Below are positions 33,578 through 44,850 of a stretch of DNA of 64,000 bases, piece after piece. Position 1 is the stretch's first letter; every line of letters begins with the position of its first letter. This stretch comes from Leucogyrophana mollusca (Eukaryota; Basidiomycota; Agaricomycetes; Boletales). The notes under the pieces are model-generated. The model ran no database searches. It was not told where the DNA came from and was given only the letters and a program-made list of their open reading frames with translations. The stretch is taken from positions 62,001 through 126,000 of the forward strand of contig MU266341.1 in the NCBI GenBank assembly GCA_021014945.1, read 5' to 3'. Position numbers and translations under genes: made by a program.

Positions 33578-33804
33578 TGTATTGTAGTCCTCGGTTGATG
33601 CAATACAAGCCCTCGCAAACTCCTTTGCATGACAATTAATGGTAATGGGTGGCATTGATTTGATGTTCTCCCTTGTAGCTATGCTTGATGCCCCAGATCT
33701 CTCCTCACGAAGCTATGTATTGTGATGATTTCACAACCTTTAGGGGTCGGCGACCTAATTGAACAGTGTCAGAGGTTGGGCATCTCGTACAAGAAGAGTG
33801 TCAC

Positions 33805-34362
33805 CTACGGGTCCAGAAACATGAAAACCCCGTGTGCGCCTGACTTGTCTTGACAAGTATAAAACAGACCCTGGTTCGTCTTCTTCCCCAAGTCATAGTA
33901 AAGCATCGTTCCCCGCCACCTCCATCGACCGCCAGACAACCCTCCTTGCTTCTCGCCAACTGTGACTTGCAATGGTGCATCCGCAGTAAGAGTCGAATTG
34001 ACCACGTTAACAGGAAATATGTATGTTTCGTTCTGGTACTGCCAAAGCTGATCATGATTGATGTAGAACATTGGTGGGGAGGTGTCTTGTTTTACGACAG
34101 CCCGCCCTGGCGATCCTAAGGTACGTTCAGTGGACGGCATAGTGAGTTGGACATACTATTGACCTCTCGGAGCGTTGACAGAAAGGTACTTTGGATCATC
34201 GGCATGCTGGGCTCGTCGCACTGGTCCTAGTGCCTCGAGGAAACTTGCACCGGGAACAAGAGTGCCAAGTGCTTGCCGAGTGTTCAGGTTTTCCCAAGTG
34301 GGAATACCGAGAACTAGAGAGACAAAGGAGAGCAGAAAGATGAGCCTCACAATCTTGGACAT
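33805..34362 (-). CDS. Small secreted protein of unknown function
   Basis: Two exons joined by one intron of about 50 bases near 34120-34170. The first begins MSKIVRLIFLLSFVSLVLG, a signal peptide, followed by IPTWENLNTRQALGTLVPGA. The second contains TSPPMFYINHDQLWQYQNET, IFPVNVVNSTLTADAPLQVT, GGRWRWRGTMLYYDLG and NQGLFYTCQDKSGAHGVFMF, and stops at 33805. The mature protein is about 145 residues, rich in aromatic residues, with two Asn-glycosylation sequons (NET, NST) and a single obvious Cys, so not a Cys-rich effector type. It reads like a single beta-rich domain. I recognise the general type as an Agaricomycete secreted protein but no named family. It is convergent with OST1. Confidence 0.75.
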
Positions 34363-34690
34363 GGCGTTCAATGTGAGGGGACAGAAGTAATTGTGCCATT
34401 GATATATTTATGATCATGACGGGCTGGCGTGTTGGCGACGTGGACGCTTGAGGGCGTGTCAGTCGTGAGGAGATGAATGATCCGATATGCATAATCTATC
34501 CTGGAAAGACCATCTTTGGCTACCATGAGACTGACAGCACCCTTGTAGGCCAGTCGGCAAAATGGGGAAACCAAGGTAAGAATCTCGGTACGACCACACT
34601 ACAGGGGCAATTGCACTCGCTTTGTCAGCATTTCCCATCACCAAACGCGTCTCTCCAGTTAAGGCTTGTCCAGCTTCACGTCCAGCTATT

Positions 34691-36706
34691 ATGATTCGCA
34701 GCCAAGGGAGAAAAGCTGTCCACGATACCCAGCTTTATTTCAAGAACTGCTGCCCCACGCGTCGTTTGCTCGAACCATTGTTGTATCGTTTTATAACGAC
34801 CGACAAATACTCGGACGGCAGATCTTCTCCTAGTTCACTCTTTCGACGACAGTCCGAGAATCGTTCACCCCCGGACTCCCATAAACGGCCTTCGGAAAGT
34901 AATGGACCTTCAGGGATTCGTAGACGTCTCTCAGAGAGAAATACTCCACCTCGTCCATCTTCCTCATACGATAAACCAGGACACCGTCCCACGCAAAGAG
35001 ATGCTGAAGGGCAACAGCCTCCAAAACGCCTCTTAACACCTTATAATCTTGCAATGCAGCTCAAACGCTTGTGCTCTGAAGGAAATTACGATGCGGCCGT
35101 GGACCGCTTGAAGTCTACGCCGCGGGATGCCCAGAATGTCAAGGTCTGGAATACCATGATATCAGAGTGCTTGGAGGCCAAACGCTTTAGTCTCGCGTAT
35201 GATCTGTTCACCGATGTGAGTCCTCTACTTCACTGCCAGTAGATAATGTCGCTGAATATTTCTGGATCGCAGATGAAACGCCGGGGGTTCAGCCCCAATA
35301 CGCTTACCTATACAACCATGTTCAGTGGGCTTACCCGCATTACTGCCTGGTCAACACACAGCAAGCAACTTGCTAACGCGCATTCCCTCTACGAGTACTT
35401 CCTCAAGCACACGGAATCTATCAAATACCATGAACCTGATAACATCAAGGAACTCTCCCCCCAGCCAATTGCCCTCTACATCAGAATCCTCGGAGATGCC
35501 GGCGAATACCAGAAGATATTCGACGTTTACTTCGCGATGGACCAAGAAGGGCCTCTTGCTCCTGACAAGTTCGTCTTCACTTCCATGTTTAACGCCATTT
35601 CTGCTCGACCAGCCGGCTCTATGGAAGACCAGGAATTGTCAATAAGCATGCGAGCAGCCTCCGATGCCAAACATGTTTGGATGCAGATGGAAAAGGTCAT
35701 GCAAAAGAAACCCGACTTTGACCTGGATCCTCTTCTCATCGCCGCTGCCATTCGCGCTCTTACCCGTGGCCGTCCAAATGACCAGAACTTTGCGTTTGAG
35801 ATTGTCCGCGACCACCTGGGTTTAGCCAAGCCTGGGGAACCCGTACCACAGGGTTTCTCAAAGAAGCTGAATGCATGGACGCTCGACGCCGCTCTCCAGC
35901 TCTGCAATGTCATGCAGAAGCATAGGCTCTGTATCCACTTCATGCGGCAAGTCATGGACAAAGTCTCGTTTGAGAGACCCTGGATGCGAAATCTCCTCGA
36001 CCACAACCACGTGCATAAGCTGCTCAGGGCGTACGTCGGACTCTCCACCCTCGGCTCGATTGATGAGTCGAGCCAGGCCCTGGAAGCGTTGGAATGGTCC
36101 TTGAAGAATGATGCTATTTATACCCTCCCGAAACTTGCGCCATCTCCACAGAGCTACCACCTCGTAATGATGACGTGTTGGCGTAGCGCTGACTGGGTAG
36201 GAGCGGTGCGGGCGTTCGAGCTTATGACAGGGATCATGGCTAGCGACTTCCACGTGAACGGAGGGAAAGCGCCACCAAGTGTACAAAGGAGATCCAATGG
36301 AAGAAGTTTTTATCCGGACGCAGAGACCATGTCATACATGCTCCGTACGGCGCTGAAAACCAACGACCTCTCATGTTTGCGGCAAGCGATGTGGTTGACC
36401 GAACACGCAGGAGTAGAGAGCCTGCTTCGCACCAGGGACAAGACTCCCCAGTTCTATCGAGCCAAATTTTCCAGTGCCCTCATGGAGACTATTGATCGTC
36501 TACTCGACGGCGAAGAGATAGACGAAGATCAGAGACGACGCTGGCGTGGGTGGAGAATCCAGGCGCGAGAAGTCGCCCGAAATTCAAAGGGAAGTCCAAC
36601 ACCAGAGGCCGAAGAACAGATATTGGGAAGCGACGGTGCAGTAGGAAACATGGACGAGTTTGTAGCCTTCCAGATGGTATCGCGAAGTTCTAAATCTCGC
36701 AAGTAA
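34691..36706 (+). CDS. Mitochondrial pentatricopeptide-repeat (PPR) protein
   Basis: The start MIRSQGRKAVHDTQLYFKNC gives a basic, mitochondrial-type presequence, followed by a disordered Ser/Arg/Pro region. The helical repeat part has TPYNLAMQLKRLCSEGNYDA, VKVWNTMISECLEAKRFSLA, then after an intron at 35218-35273 KRRGFSPNTLTYTTMFSGLT, QPIALYIRILGDAGEYQKIF and APDKFVFTSMFNAISARP. Later helices include SPQSYHLVMMTCWRSADWVG and YPDAETMSYMLRTALKT. About 650 residues in all. PPR proteins of this type bind organelle RNA or the mitochondrial ribosome for processing or translation. The repeats are degenerate beyond the first four, and the specific RNA target cannot be told. The stop is at 36706. Confidence 0.88.
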
Positions 36707-36961
36707 TCCAGTCACCTGTGCTTTCTGTTATGGAGATAGATTGTGTGGCTAGGACTGTGCTATGCAGCAGGTGAGCATGAATAAGTTATATATACAAGGG
36801 AGTTAGCAAAGTAAGCAAGCAATACTAGTGCAGGGGGAAGTGGGCAGTGAGGGGCCGCCTGCAGGAGAATACTAAAGTCCGTGTCCGTTATGCTGCGTCA
36901 AAACCCCAACAGCGTATACATGAAGAGAATGATGGTGAGAGATACGATGCAAGAATCGCCA
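36707..36961. other. Convergent intergenic spacer
   Basis: Gap between the stop codons of the PPR gene and the aspartic protease gene, holding 3' untranslated sequence. Nothing else is recognised. Confidence 0.4.
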
Positions 36962-39161
36962 CTATGCAACTGATCGTGGCCGCTCTCCTTGTCTCGAGTC
37001 TCCCTTAAATGCTGGTGAAGGGGGTGCAAAGAGGGTGTCTTCTGTGAGAGCCATTGACACTGGCTCATAGGTATGGGACCCCGGCGGCGGCATGTCGGAG
37101 AACCTGTTCATATTGGTATTGTTCATCGGCATGGGGCTCAATCTGCCCGGGATTTTTCTCGCTCTGGCCGTCTTTCCCTTGCGCCTGCACAGGAGAACAA
37201 GGCCCGCAATAGCGAGTACGATGAGGATAAGAGCGTTGAGTGCCATCACACCAAGCATTGCGGGGAGGTACTTGGATAGCTTGTCGATTGTGTTTGCGAC
37301 GTCCGTCGAGAGCGACACAGTGGTGGATCCGGAAGCAGCGTCATTAGAGACGGCGTACGTGATGTTGGTGTTTGGTGTACCGCCACGCACGGTGTGAAAA
37401 TCGACAGAGGCCTGGTCCGGGTTGACGAGCGGAAGAATCTGTACGTAGGGATTACCCATTTTGCCTGACGAGTCGAAATCACCAAAGTCGTACAGCGCGT
37501 ACACGGAGCGCAGTACGTTGTCGCCGATAAGCCAGTCGCTGAAAGCAGTGTCAGTTCATCGATTAGGACTGTGTGTGGCAGGGACTGACAATTGACCAGC
37601 GCCTACAGAGACGCTCTGCGGAACGAAAGAGCCCACACACGTAGTCGGGTCGCCCGTACTCTGGGGAGAGACATCAAGAGGGTTTATCGGGAAAATTTGG
37701 TTGCTATGCAGTATTGTCAGAATTACAATTCACTCGTCTGCACCAGCGCAACTCACTCAATTTGGAGCGCCATGTCAATTTCGGCGCTGCAAGGTACGAC
37801 CCACTGCCCTAAACCCGAATCATATTGTGCCCCTGCAACTCCACCGTAGATGGCTTGACAAACGTCGGTCGGGGCGTACCTGAGTAGAACGGTCAGAGTT
37901 CTTCGTCAGTGGTTCTTGCAGACAACATACGTATAAGAGGTTCCACTATCCAGTAGTACAACCGCTTTGTTGGAAGGTGCTCCCGAAACACTGCTCGACA
38001 CGGGGACGGTTTGTGTGCCAACAATGAAAGAGTCCAAGAGGACGTTCCATCGAGTAGGTGAATTAACAGGCCAGGTCGGGATCTTGTTCGTACTAGTCAC
38101 GTTAGCATATGCGGGTTCCGTTTCGCCTTGTATTGGGTCAATATCTCATCCACGGCATTTTTCCACAAGAGACTTACCAACAGAAAAACTCCCGGCAATA
38201 GTATCACCAGCATCTGTCGTACTTTCCAAAGAAAACGCGATGAAGTTAGGTTCGCTCGGGTTGTCCTGGAAAAGGTTGTAGAGGAGGGTACGCCCTGTAG
38301 ATGCGCCAGTGGAATTCACGAGTGCATCAACTGTAGAAAGAGAGGTGAAACCCAGGCCCAATATTCCATCTGCCCCATACGAGAGTGCTGGATTCTGGGC
38401 TGAAGAGACGTCAAGGAATGCCTGCTTGGGTATTGATATTCTGCCAAGACGTTGAACGTTATGAGCGAATGATTGGCGTGATCGACTAACCCCGCGAACT
38501 CGGCAGAAGCATATGCAACATGGCCAAAAGCCCATCCTATTCCGTACTGCGAAAAGGGTCAACAAAAGGCGTTCAATTGCAGCGTGAATGATTGTACCGT
38601 GAGATTGTAAGATTGTGACTACAAGATTTCAGTTCGATGCATTAGTTCGGAGGAAGCTGTGGCTTACAGTGTCGTTGGCACCAGGTATCGGTGCTGAGCT
38701 CCCCAGTATCCACAAGTCAGAAGAGCCTGTATCTAATTGTACGGGGTAATCTGAAACAGAGGTCTCAGCTGCCGGGGCCTCGGGAATAGATCGTCACTTG
38801 ACCTACCGACACCTCCGACAGTAACCTGGTTGCATGTTGACCTGTCAGCGCCCATCGAGACTGCCATATCCACTTACATTCGCAATATAAATCAAATCAC
38901 GGACGTCACTTGGAGGAAGGGTTAAAACTGTCTTGTCCACGAATGAAGGGATACTAACCTCAATGAAAGAGAGGAAGGGGCGGATTGAGAGGATGTAGCA
39001 AGGACATGGGTGTCTGCGAGCACTGAGCTGGGGCGGGATACAGATACTGACGCCCCTCCACTTCTCCTGATCAGATTAGGGCGCTTTGCTTGCTTGAATG
39101 GAATTTTCAAAGCGAGTGAAGCACTGACGAAGGCAGCGAATGACAAGAGATGGAGTCTCAT
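36962..39161 (-). CDS. Membrane-anchored pepsin-type (A1) aspartic protease
   Basis: The start at 39161 gives the signal peptide MRLHLLSFAAFVSASLALKI, followed by a basic propeptide region. The first catalytic motif is VQLDTGSSDLWILG (near 38735-38700). The second is KAVVLLDSGTSYTYV (near 37955-37920). AYGADGILGLGFTSLSTVDA lies between them. The C-terminus has a Ser/Thr-rich stalk, one transmembrane helix (LGVMALNALILIVLAIAGLV) followed by CRRKGK, and a cytoplasmic tail of about 60 residues ending GERPRSVA. Many short introns interrupt it. The enzyme would hydrolyse peptide bonds at acid pH at the cell surface or in the secretory pathway. The transmembrane anchor resembles membrane-anchored basidiomycete A1 proteases rather than soluble secreted ones. 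It is divergent from the transhydrogenase gene across a 305-base shared promoter. Confidence 0.92.
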
Positions 39162-39343
39162 TGTGTGGAGACGGCGCAAGAGCAGCGAAATGGAAAGAGC
39201 GACTTGGTTTGAGGGTAGGATATAGCCTTCAGTTGTGATGAAACGAGCGGACAGTTCCGGCCAGGCTGGTGCCAGTGAGGAACAACAACAACAGCCTGCG
39301 GACAGAAAGAAGCACTGTCGCCGATAAGTTTGGTAGGCGGAAG

Positions 39344-39395
39344 CACGTGGTCGCCCTCGTCCCATATGTGGCTCACGTGGTTCAGCGATCACGTG
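39344..39395. promoter_or_regulatory. Cluster of three CACGTG E-boxes in a bidirectional promoter
   Basis: CACGTG occurs at 39344-39349, 39374-39379 and 39390-39395, within 52 bases. It lies between the divergent aspartic protease (start 39161) and transhydrogenase (start 39467) genes. CACGTG is bound by bHLH and bHLH-zipper factors. A TATA-like sequence follows at about 39410. Confidence 0.6.
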
Positions 39396-39466
39396 ACACT
39401 TCCCCGCACTTATATTTCGGAACTTATTTCCGTTCCCCGTCCACCCTCCACCTCTACCGACAAAGC

Positions 39467-41554
39467 ATGGCTCCTCCTGCAGCCCGAAGTACCATCTTTC
39501 GTCTTATAAACGCAGCTCAGCACTCTGCATGCCCTTGTCATGGCTGCAGATCCGCTGCCCACAACCATGGCCACCAAGCTATGGCCCTGAACCAGCTGAG
39601 AAAGTTCGCGACGCCTGTGAACGCGGTAGAGAAGGAGTATGCCTTCGAGGTCATAGCTTATTACCTGGTTAGATTACAGAGTCGTCTGATGCCTAATTAC
39701 TAGGTCGCCGCTTCCAACCTGAGGTTTGGCGAAGGCGTCACGCGAGAGGTCGGTATGGACCTGAAGAACATGAAGGCCCGAAAGGTCAGAGATTACATTA
39801 CCCAGCCTTCACCTTCGCTGCTGACCTCACGTACAGGTCGGCGTCTTCACAGACCCTGTGGTGGCTAAACTGAAGCCAATGAAAACTGTAAGATTACGCC
39901 GTCGTCCTGGCTGACTTCGTTACCATACTAATGTACAACGCTGGGCAGGCTCTGGAATCCTTGCAATCGCAAGAGGACCTTCCGTTTGAAGTCTACGACC
40001 AAGTCGTCGCTGAGCCAACTGAGGACAGCTGGAGGAACGCTATTGCCTGGGCAAGGAAACACGACTTCAGTCATTTCTTAGCGTGCGCTTCAGTATCATG
40101 TTGTGTCGCGCGTCACTCACTCAAGTATCTAGCGTCGGAGGTGGAAGCGTCATTGATACCGCAAAAACAGCCAACTTGTGCGATTGAAACTGAGCTGATT
40201 TAACTTCCGTGTTCTGAGTTTCTCGTTAGGTTCACGATCTACAATGATGCCGATCTCATGGACTTTGTGAACGCTCCCATTGGGAAGGGGCTTCCCATCA
40301 CTCAAAGTCTGAGGCCTTTGATCGCAGGTACGTTCTGTGCACCAGGGAATTCGCCGAATTTACGCATCCATCCAGTTCCTACAACTGCGGGTACTGGTTC
40401 TGAAACAACTGGAACCGCGATCTTTGACGTGACCTCCCGCTCCTTCAAGACGGGAATAGCAAACCGTGCCCTGAAACCTGTCTTGGGTGTCGTTGACACG
40501 GAAAACACAGAAAGCTGCCCTACAGCTGTGCACATCAGCGCAGGTCTTGATGTCCTTTTCCACAGCTTAGAAAGTTATACCGCAATTCCGTGCGTGCTGC
40601 TTACTTACTCACATGGGGGGTACTTACTCACGTCTCTCTTCAGGTACACCGAACGTACACCTAGGCCTGCAAACCCAATCCTAAGGCCCGCTTACCAAGG
40701 AAGTAACCCCGTCGCGGATATCTTCTCTATGTGGGCTCTCCGGACTACCGTGAAATACTTGCCTCGAATTGCAAAGGACAGAGAAGATCACGAGGCTAGG
40801 AGTCAGATGCTGTAAGTTGTGACCGAACAACTAGAAAGGCATGAAATCTCCTAAATCCTCGACGACAGGCTAGCTGCATCGTTCGCGGGCATTGGGTTCG
40901 GCAATGCTGGCGTGCATTTGTGCCATGGAATGAGCTACCCGGTCAGTTGACTTGGCATAATTTGATCACACCCTTGTACGAAGACATCCCACCACAGATT
41001 TCTGGTCTTAACAAGAAAGGTCCGAAGTACAAACATCCCGGATACCTAGTGGATCATCCTATCATCCCCCACGGCGTGAGGTCAGTGCAAGATGCGCTCA
41101 ATGTTCGCGGGCAATACTGATTCGTGCTTGGTTCACCAGCGTCGCTCTTACAGGCCCAGCAGGTATGTTCCCATCCACTGATGATTTAAATGTTATCTGA
41201 CAAGTTGTTTCCTGTGTAGTCTTCCAGTTCACCGCTCCCTCGTCGCCCGACCGCCACCGTGAAGCCCTAGCGATATTCAACCACACGACTGTTACCGACC
41301 CCTCTATAACCAGCATCCCCGACTCTGAAATCGGGGCTCATCTCTATGAGTCGATCGCACGCTTCCTGGATGGCCTTGGTGTCCCGCGCGGACTGAAGGC
41401 TGTGGGCTATGGCAAGGACGACGTTGCAATGTTGGTTGAGGGTACACTACCACAGCGCCGCGTCTTGGATCTTGCGCCGAACATCGGGGATGTCGTTGGC
41501 GAGGACGGAAGGGAGCATTTGACGCGAATCATGGAGGCTTCGCTGGAGTATTAA
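39467..41554 (+). CDS. Hydroxyacid-oxoacid transhydrogenase, mitochondrial (ADHFE1/HOT, iron-dependent alcohol dehydrogenase family)
   Basis: The start [20 protein letters not shown] is a mitochondrial-type leader. The enzyme reads [38 protein letters not shown], then [20 protein letters not shown] (nucleotide-binding GGGS motif), [36 protein letters not shown] and [14 protein letters not shown] with the metal-ligand His pattern of the family. [11 protein letters not shown] and a C-terminal helical bundle end EASLEY at 41554. Around ten introns are needed. HOT converts 4-hydroxybutyrate to succinate semialdehyde while reducing 2-oxoglutarate to D-2-hydroxyglutarate. It is 169 bases upstream of HIS6. 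Identity is strong over the whole length. Confidence 0.94.
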
Positions 41555-41723
41555 ACTAATCTAAAGAACATTTGGGTTCACTCAGTCACGAGTTTGCTTT
41601 GGAGGATCTGATCATCTCATGTACAAATTGCAACTTTCATCATGACTCTAGCCTGTACCGGGTGTGACTCGGGTGGTGACAACTCTCGGACAAGGACTAC
41701 ACGGATTATTTCGGGGAACGCCG

Positions 41724-43008
41724 ATGATGGCTCGCAAAAGTGTCTTCCGACCATGCATCGATCTGCACGATGGGCAAGTAAAACAGATCGTCGGGGGAAC
41801 TCTCTCAGATCATGACCCGAAGAATTTGACAACGAACTTCATTTCAAGGTGCGCCTGTCGTATCCTCTGAGACAGGAGAACTCATCAAGAATGTATCTAT
41901 CAGTCAGCCGCCCAAGCATTTTGCTGAGCTGTACAAGACACATAACCTCCAAGGCGGGCATGTGATAAAACTAGGACCAGGGAACGATTTGGCGGCCAAA
42001 GAGGCCCTGGGCGCATGGCCTGGTATGTTTCTTGTGTCACTTGCTCCTATAAGGCTGACCCTGTCGCCAATGTTTCACAGGCGGTCTGCAGATTGGGGGC
42101 GGAATCACTGATGCGAACGCTCAAGAATGGTTAGATGCAGGAGCAAGCAAGGTGTGTTATAAATGCCTTCCATCGGGGTCAGGTCCTCTTTCCATACTAT
42201 CGGCTTGACATGAAGATTTCGAAAGGTTATCGTGACTTCCTATCTATTTCCTGGGACCAAATTCTCTCTCGAACGCCTCCAAAGGATATCATCAATTGTC
42301 ACCAAGGACAGGCTGGTCGTAGACGTCAGGTAAAGCTTCTATTACCGGACCCAACTGGGAACTTAGGTGCTGAGGCATTGACATAGCTGCCGCCGTCGAG
42401 GAGATAAATGGCTGGTGGCCATGAACAAATGGCAAGACATCACAGACATGGAGGTGTGCAAAGGTCTGTACGCAATGGCCTCGTTGTGCGCACGCACTCC
42501 TTACCAGGCCCCACAGAATCTCTGGATCAACTTTCGCAGTATTGTAGGTGGGTTAAAGCCTTGCGTCGCCTCTACCATTCGATGAGCTGATATCTGTAGT
42601 GAATTCTTGATTCATGCTGCTGATGTCGAGGGGTTGTGTCAGGGCATTGACATGGACCTGGTGAGAAGTAAGTGGTATCTCCTTTGGGCCTTCGTTTATC
42701 GCTAATATCTGCAGAGCTCGGGGAGTGGGTAGCGATACCCACGACATATGCCGGAGGCGCCAAAGGTACGGGATCTCTCTTGGGTCGCTCAAAGTGGATT
42801 CGCTGATGACACTGCACAGACATCGAAGACCTGCAGACCGTCAGCGACCTCTCCGGCGGACGAGTGGATCTGACGTACGGAAGGTACATCGCTCCCTTTT
42901 ATGCCTTCTGCTACGGGGAATAATTCCAAGCACAGTTCACTGGACATCTTTGGTGGGACACTTGTGAAGTTCGCGGATTTGGTCAACAGGAGCAAGTCAG
43001 TTGTGTAA
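41724..43008 (+). CDS. HIS6: ProFAR isomerase, histidine biosynthesis (HIS6)
   Basis: Starts [38 protein letters not shown] is followed by [82 protein letters not shown] and [20 protein letters not shown], ending [12 protein letters not shown] at 43008. This is the TIM-barrel eukaryotic HisA/HIS6 (EC 5.3.1.16), which converts ProFAR to PRFAR in the fourth step of histidine synthesis in the cytosol. The CIDLHDG block carries the catalytic Asp. About seven short introns interrupt it. ATG 41724 and 41727 are adjacent; either could start. The length matches the family. Confidence 0.94.
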
Positions 43009-43468
43009 AACGTGACAGATATATCGCAGGTTGCGTGAGCAGAGGGTCCCTGGAGATATTATTATATTATGAACCAGGGCTATCCCATACATTTGAGTCG
43101 GGTACCATTCGGGTAGTTTGAACCTCATTCGCGGCGACCGAGCGAGCAACAATGTTCCAGTGAACGTCCCCGGGCCGAACTCTGGCTGTGGCTGTGATTT
43201 CGATAGTGAGGAGTGTGGGAATTGTGGCTCAAGAACTGTACAGTACCCGATCGCGTAAGCTAGACAATATTGGCCACACCGCAGTGGACAATCTGCACGA
43301 CCGCCCCTCAAGGTGAATATCTTGCTGTTCTGTTGGTTGGACGTCGTTCGAGGACTCGAGATGCGGCTTCTGAATGATCCGCCTTCGTTCGCCGCTTTGC
43401 CTGCGTTTTCTGGCGTTATTTTGGACCCGTACTGATGAAACTATGATCCTTCAGACACCACCTCCAAA
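43009..43468. other. Intergenic region upstream of ribosomal protein L35
   Basis: About 460 bases hold the HIS6 3' flank and the L35 promoter. A possible 5' UTR intron acceptor (TTCAG at about 43450-43454) precedes the start. No gene is visible. Confidence 0.4.
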
Positions 43469-44016
43469 ATGCCCGGCAAAGTCAAGGCTTACGAGCTCCA
43501 ATCCAAGTGCGTACAACGAAGGTATGGACGACGTGATACTGACAGCGGCGGCTCCATCTTCAAAGGTCGAAGAATGACTTGACCAAACAACTCTCCGAGC
43601 TCAAAAATGAACTTCTTACTTTGCGGGTGCAGAAGATCGCCGGTGGATCAGCGTCGAAACTCACCAAGATGTGCGTGTTGAACGTGGTCCGTGTGTGTGA
43701 CACGGTGTACTGAACTCTTCACGACAGCAATGTTGTGCGGAAATCAGTCGCACGTGTTTTGACTGTTATGAACCAGAAGGCACGCCAAAACCTGCGTGAG
43801 TACTACAAGGGCAAGAAGTACCTTCCCCTCGACCTTCGGGCGAAGAAGACGCGCGCTATCAGACGGAGATTGACCAAGGTGCGTATCTCCACTTGAAGCT
43901 GGCGGAGTGCTTAGCTAAGGCGAATGATATTGCAGCGCGAAGCCTCGGCGAAGACACTCAAGCAGGAGAAGAAGGAGGCCCACTTCCCTATACGGAAGTA
44001 CGCAGTCAAGGCATGA
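43469..44016 (+). CDS. rpl35: 60S ribosomal protein L35 (uL29)
   Basis: Four exons join to [20 protein letters not shown], then [20 protein letters not shown] with [40 protein letters not shown] with [18 protein letters not shown], and [20 protein letters not shown] ending KYAVKA. That is 124 residues, the standard eukaryotic L35 length and sequence. It sits near the peptide exit tunnel of the cytosolic large subunit and is part of the binding site for SRP and nascent-chain factors. Introns lie at about 43505-43564, 43671-43727 and 43879-43935. The stop is at 44016. Confidence 0.96.
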
Positions 44017-44850
44017 GAGGGCATATGTTGCTGTTGACTAGGAGCGGGGGAGGGACTCCATGCTCGAGATTATTCTTTTTTTCCATCCATATCTGTATGC
44101 CCCTACGCCTTGATCAACCAGTATGCCCCCTTATGCCGCGGAAATCCCGAATCTGGACCAGCGATGTTTCACGGTGCATATCACCGAAATATCCGTTCCT
44201 CCACCGGCATATGGTCGGGGCGCTGAGCTGAGACCTGCTGAGACCTCGCCGATTATTGACATACAAGACAGGCCGATATTGACAGTTACTCCCAAACAGC
44301 GTCATCGCGCCCTACCCGCAGATATCTGACGTCGGGAGGTCGCCCAGGCCTTTTGTGCTCCTCGAAATTTTCGGGCTTGTTCTTGACCACAAACATTACC
44401 TTGTTGTCTCTCTTCCAGGCGCTCTGCCCAACATTCGTTACCCCCGGATCTTTCGTTATCGCAGAAATAGGTCAGCCGTAGACAGCTCGCACGGAACTAA
44501 ATTCAGCTCAAACCCTGTCGTCATTTCCGTTGCTGGCATATTCATATCCCTCAAAGCTCTCGTGGCTGAGAAATTCGTCCGTCGCTTGTCTCTTACGGCT
44601 TCGAGGAACAGTCCACAACTCATTGAAATAACCTGGCAATCATGGTTAGTCCCACATTCGGTGTTCGTTTCTGTCCCTATCTTTCACAGATATGAGAACA
44701 CGGAAGCATTGTTCTGGAGCAGATGCATGCATCAGATCTTCCAACGCACACGTGTAGCGAGGCAACCCGTGTTCGGCATAGGCTGAGGTCACACAGCAGG
44801 CGTCCGCTCCATGCATTCGGATTGGTTGAGTTTCGTCTTTTCAGACCACC
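44017..44850. other. Intergenic region between L35 and the Ste20-like kinase
   Basis: About 830 bases. Open frames here lack recognisable motifs and show no consistent splicing into either neighbour. It most likely holds the kinase promoter and 5' leader. Confidence 0.4.

Noticed and set aside
44017..44850. Possible gene between L35 and the kinase
   Set aside because: Several short frames on both strands, none with motifs or joinable splice sites.
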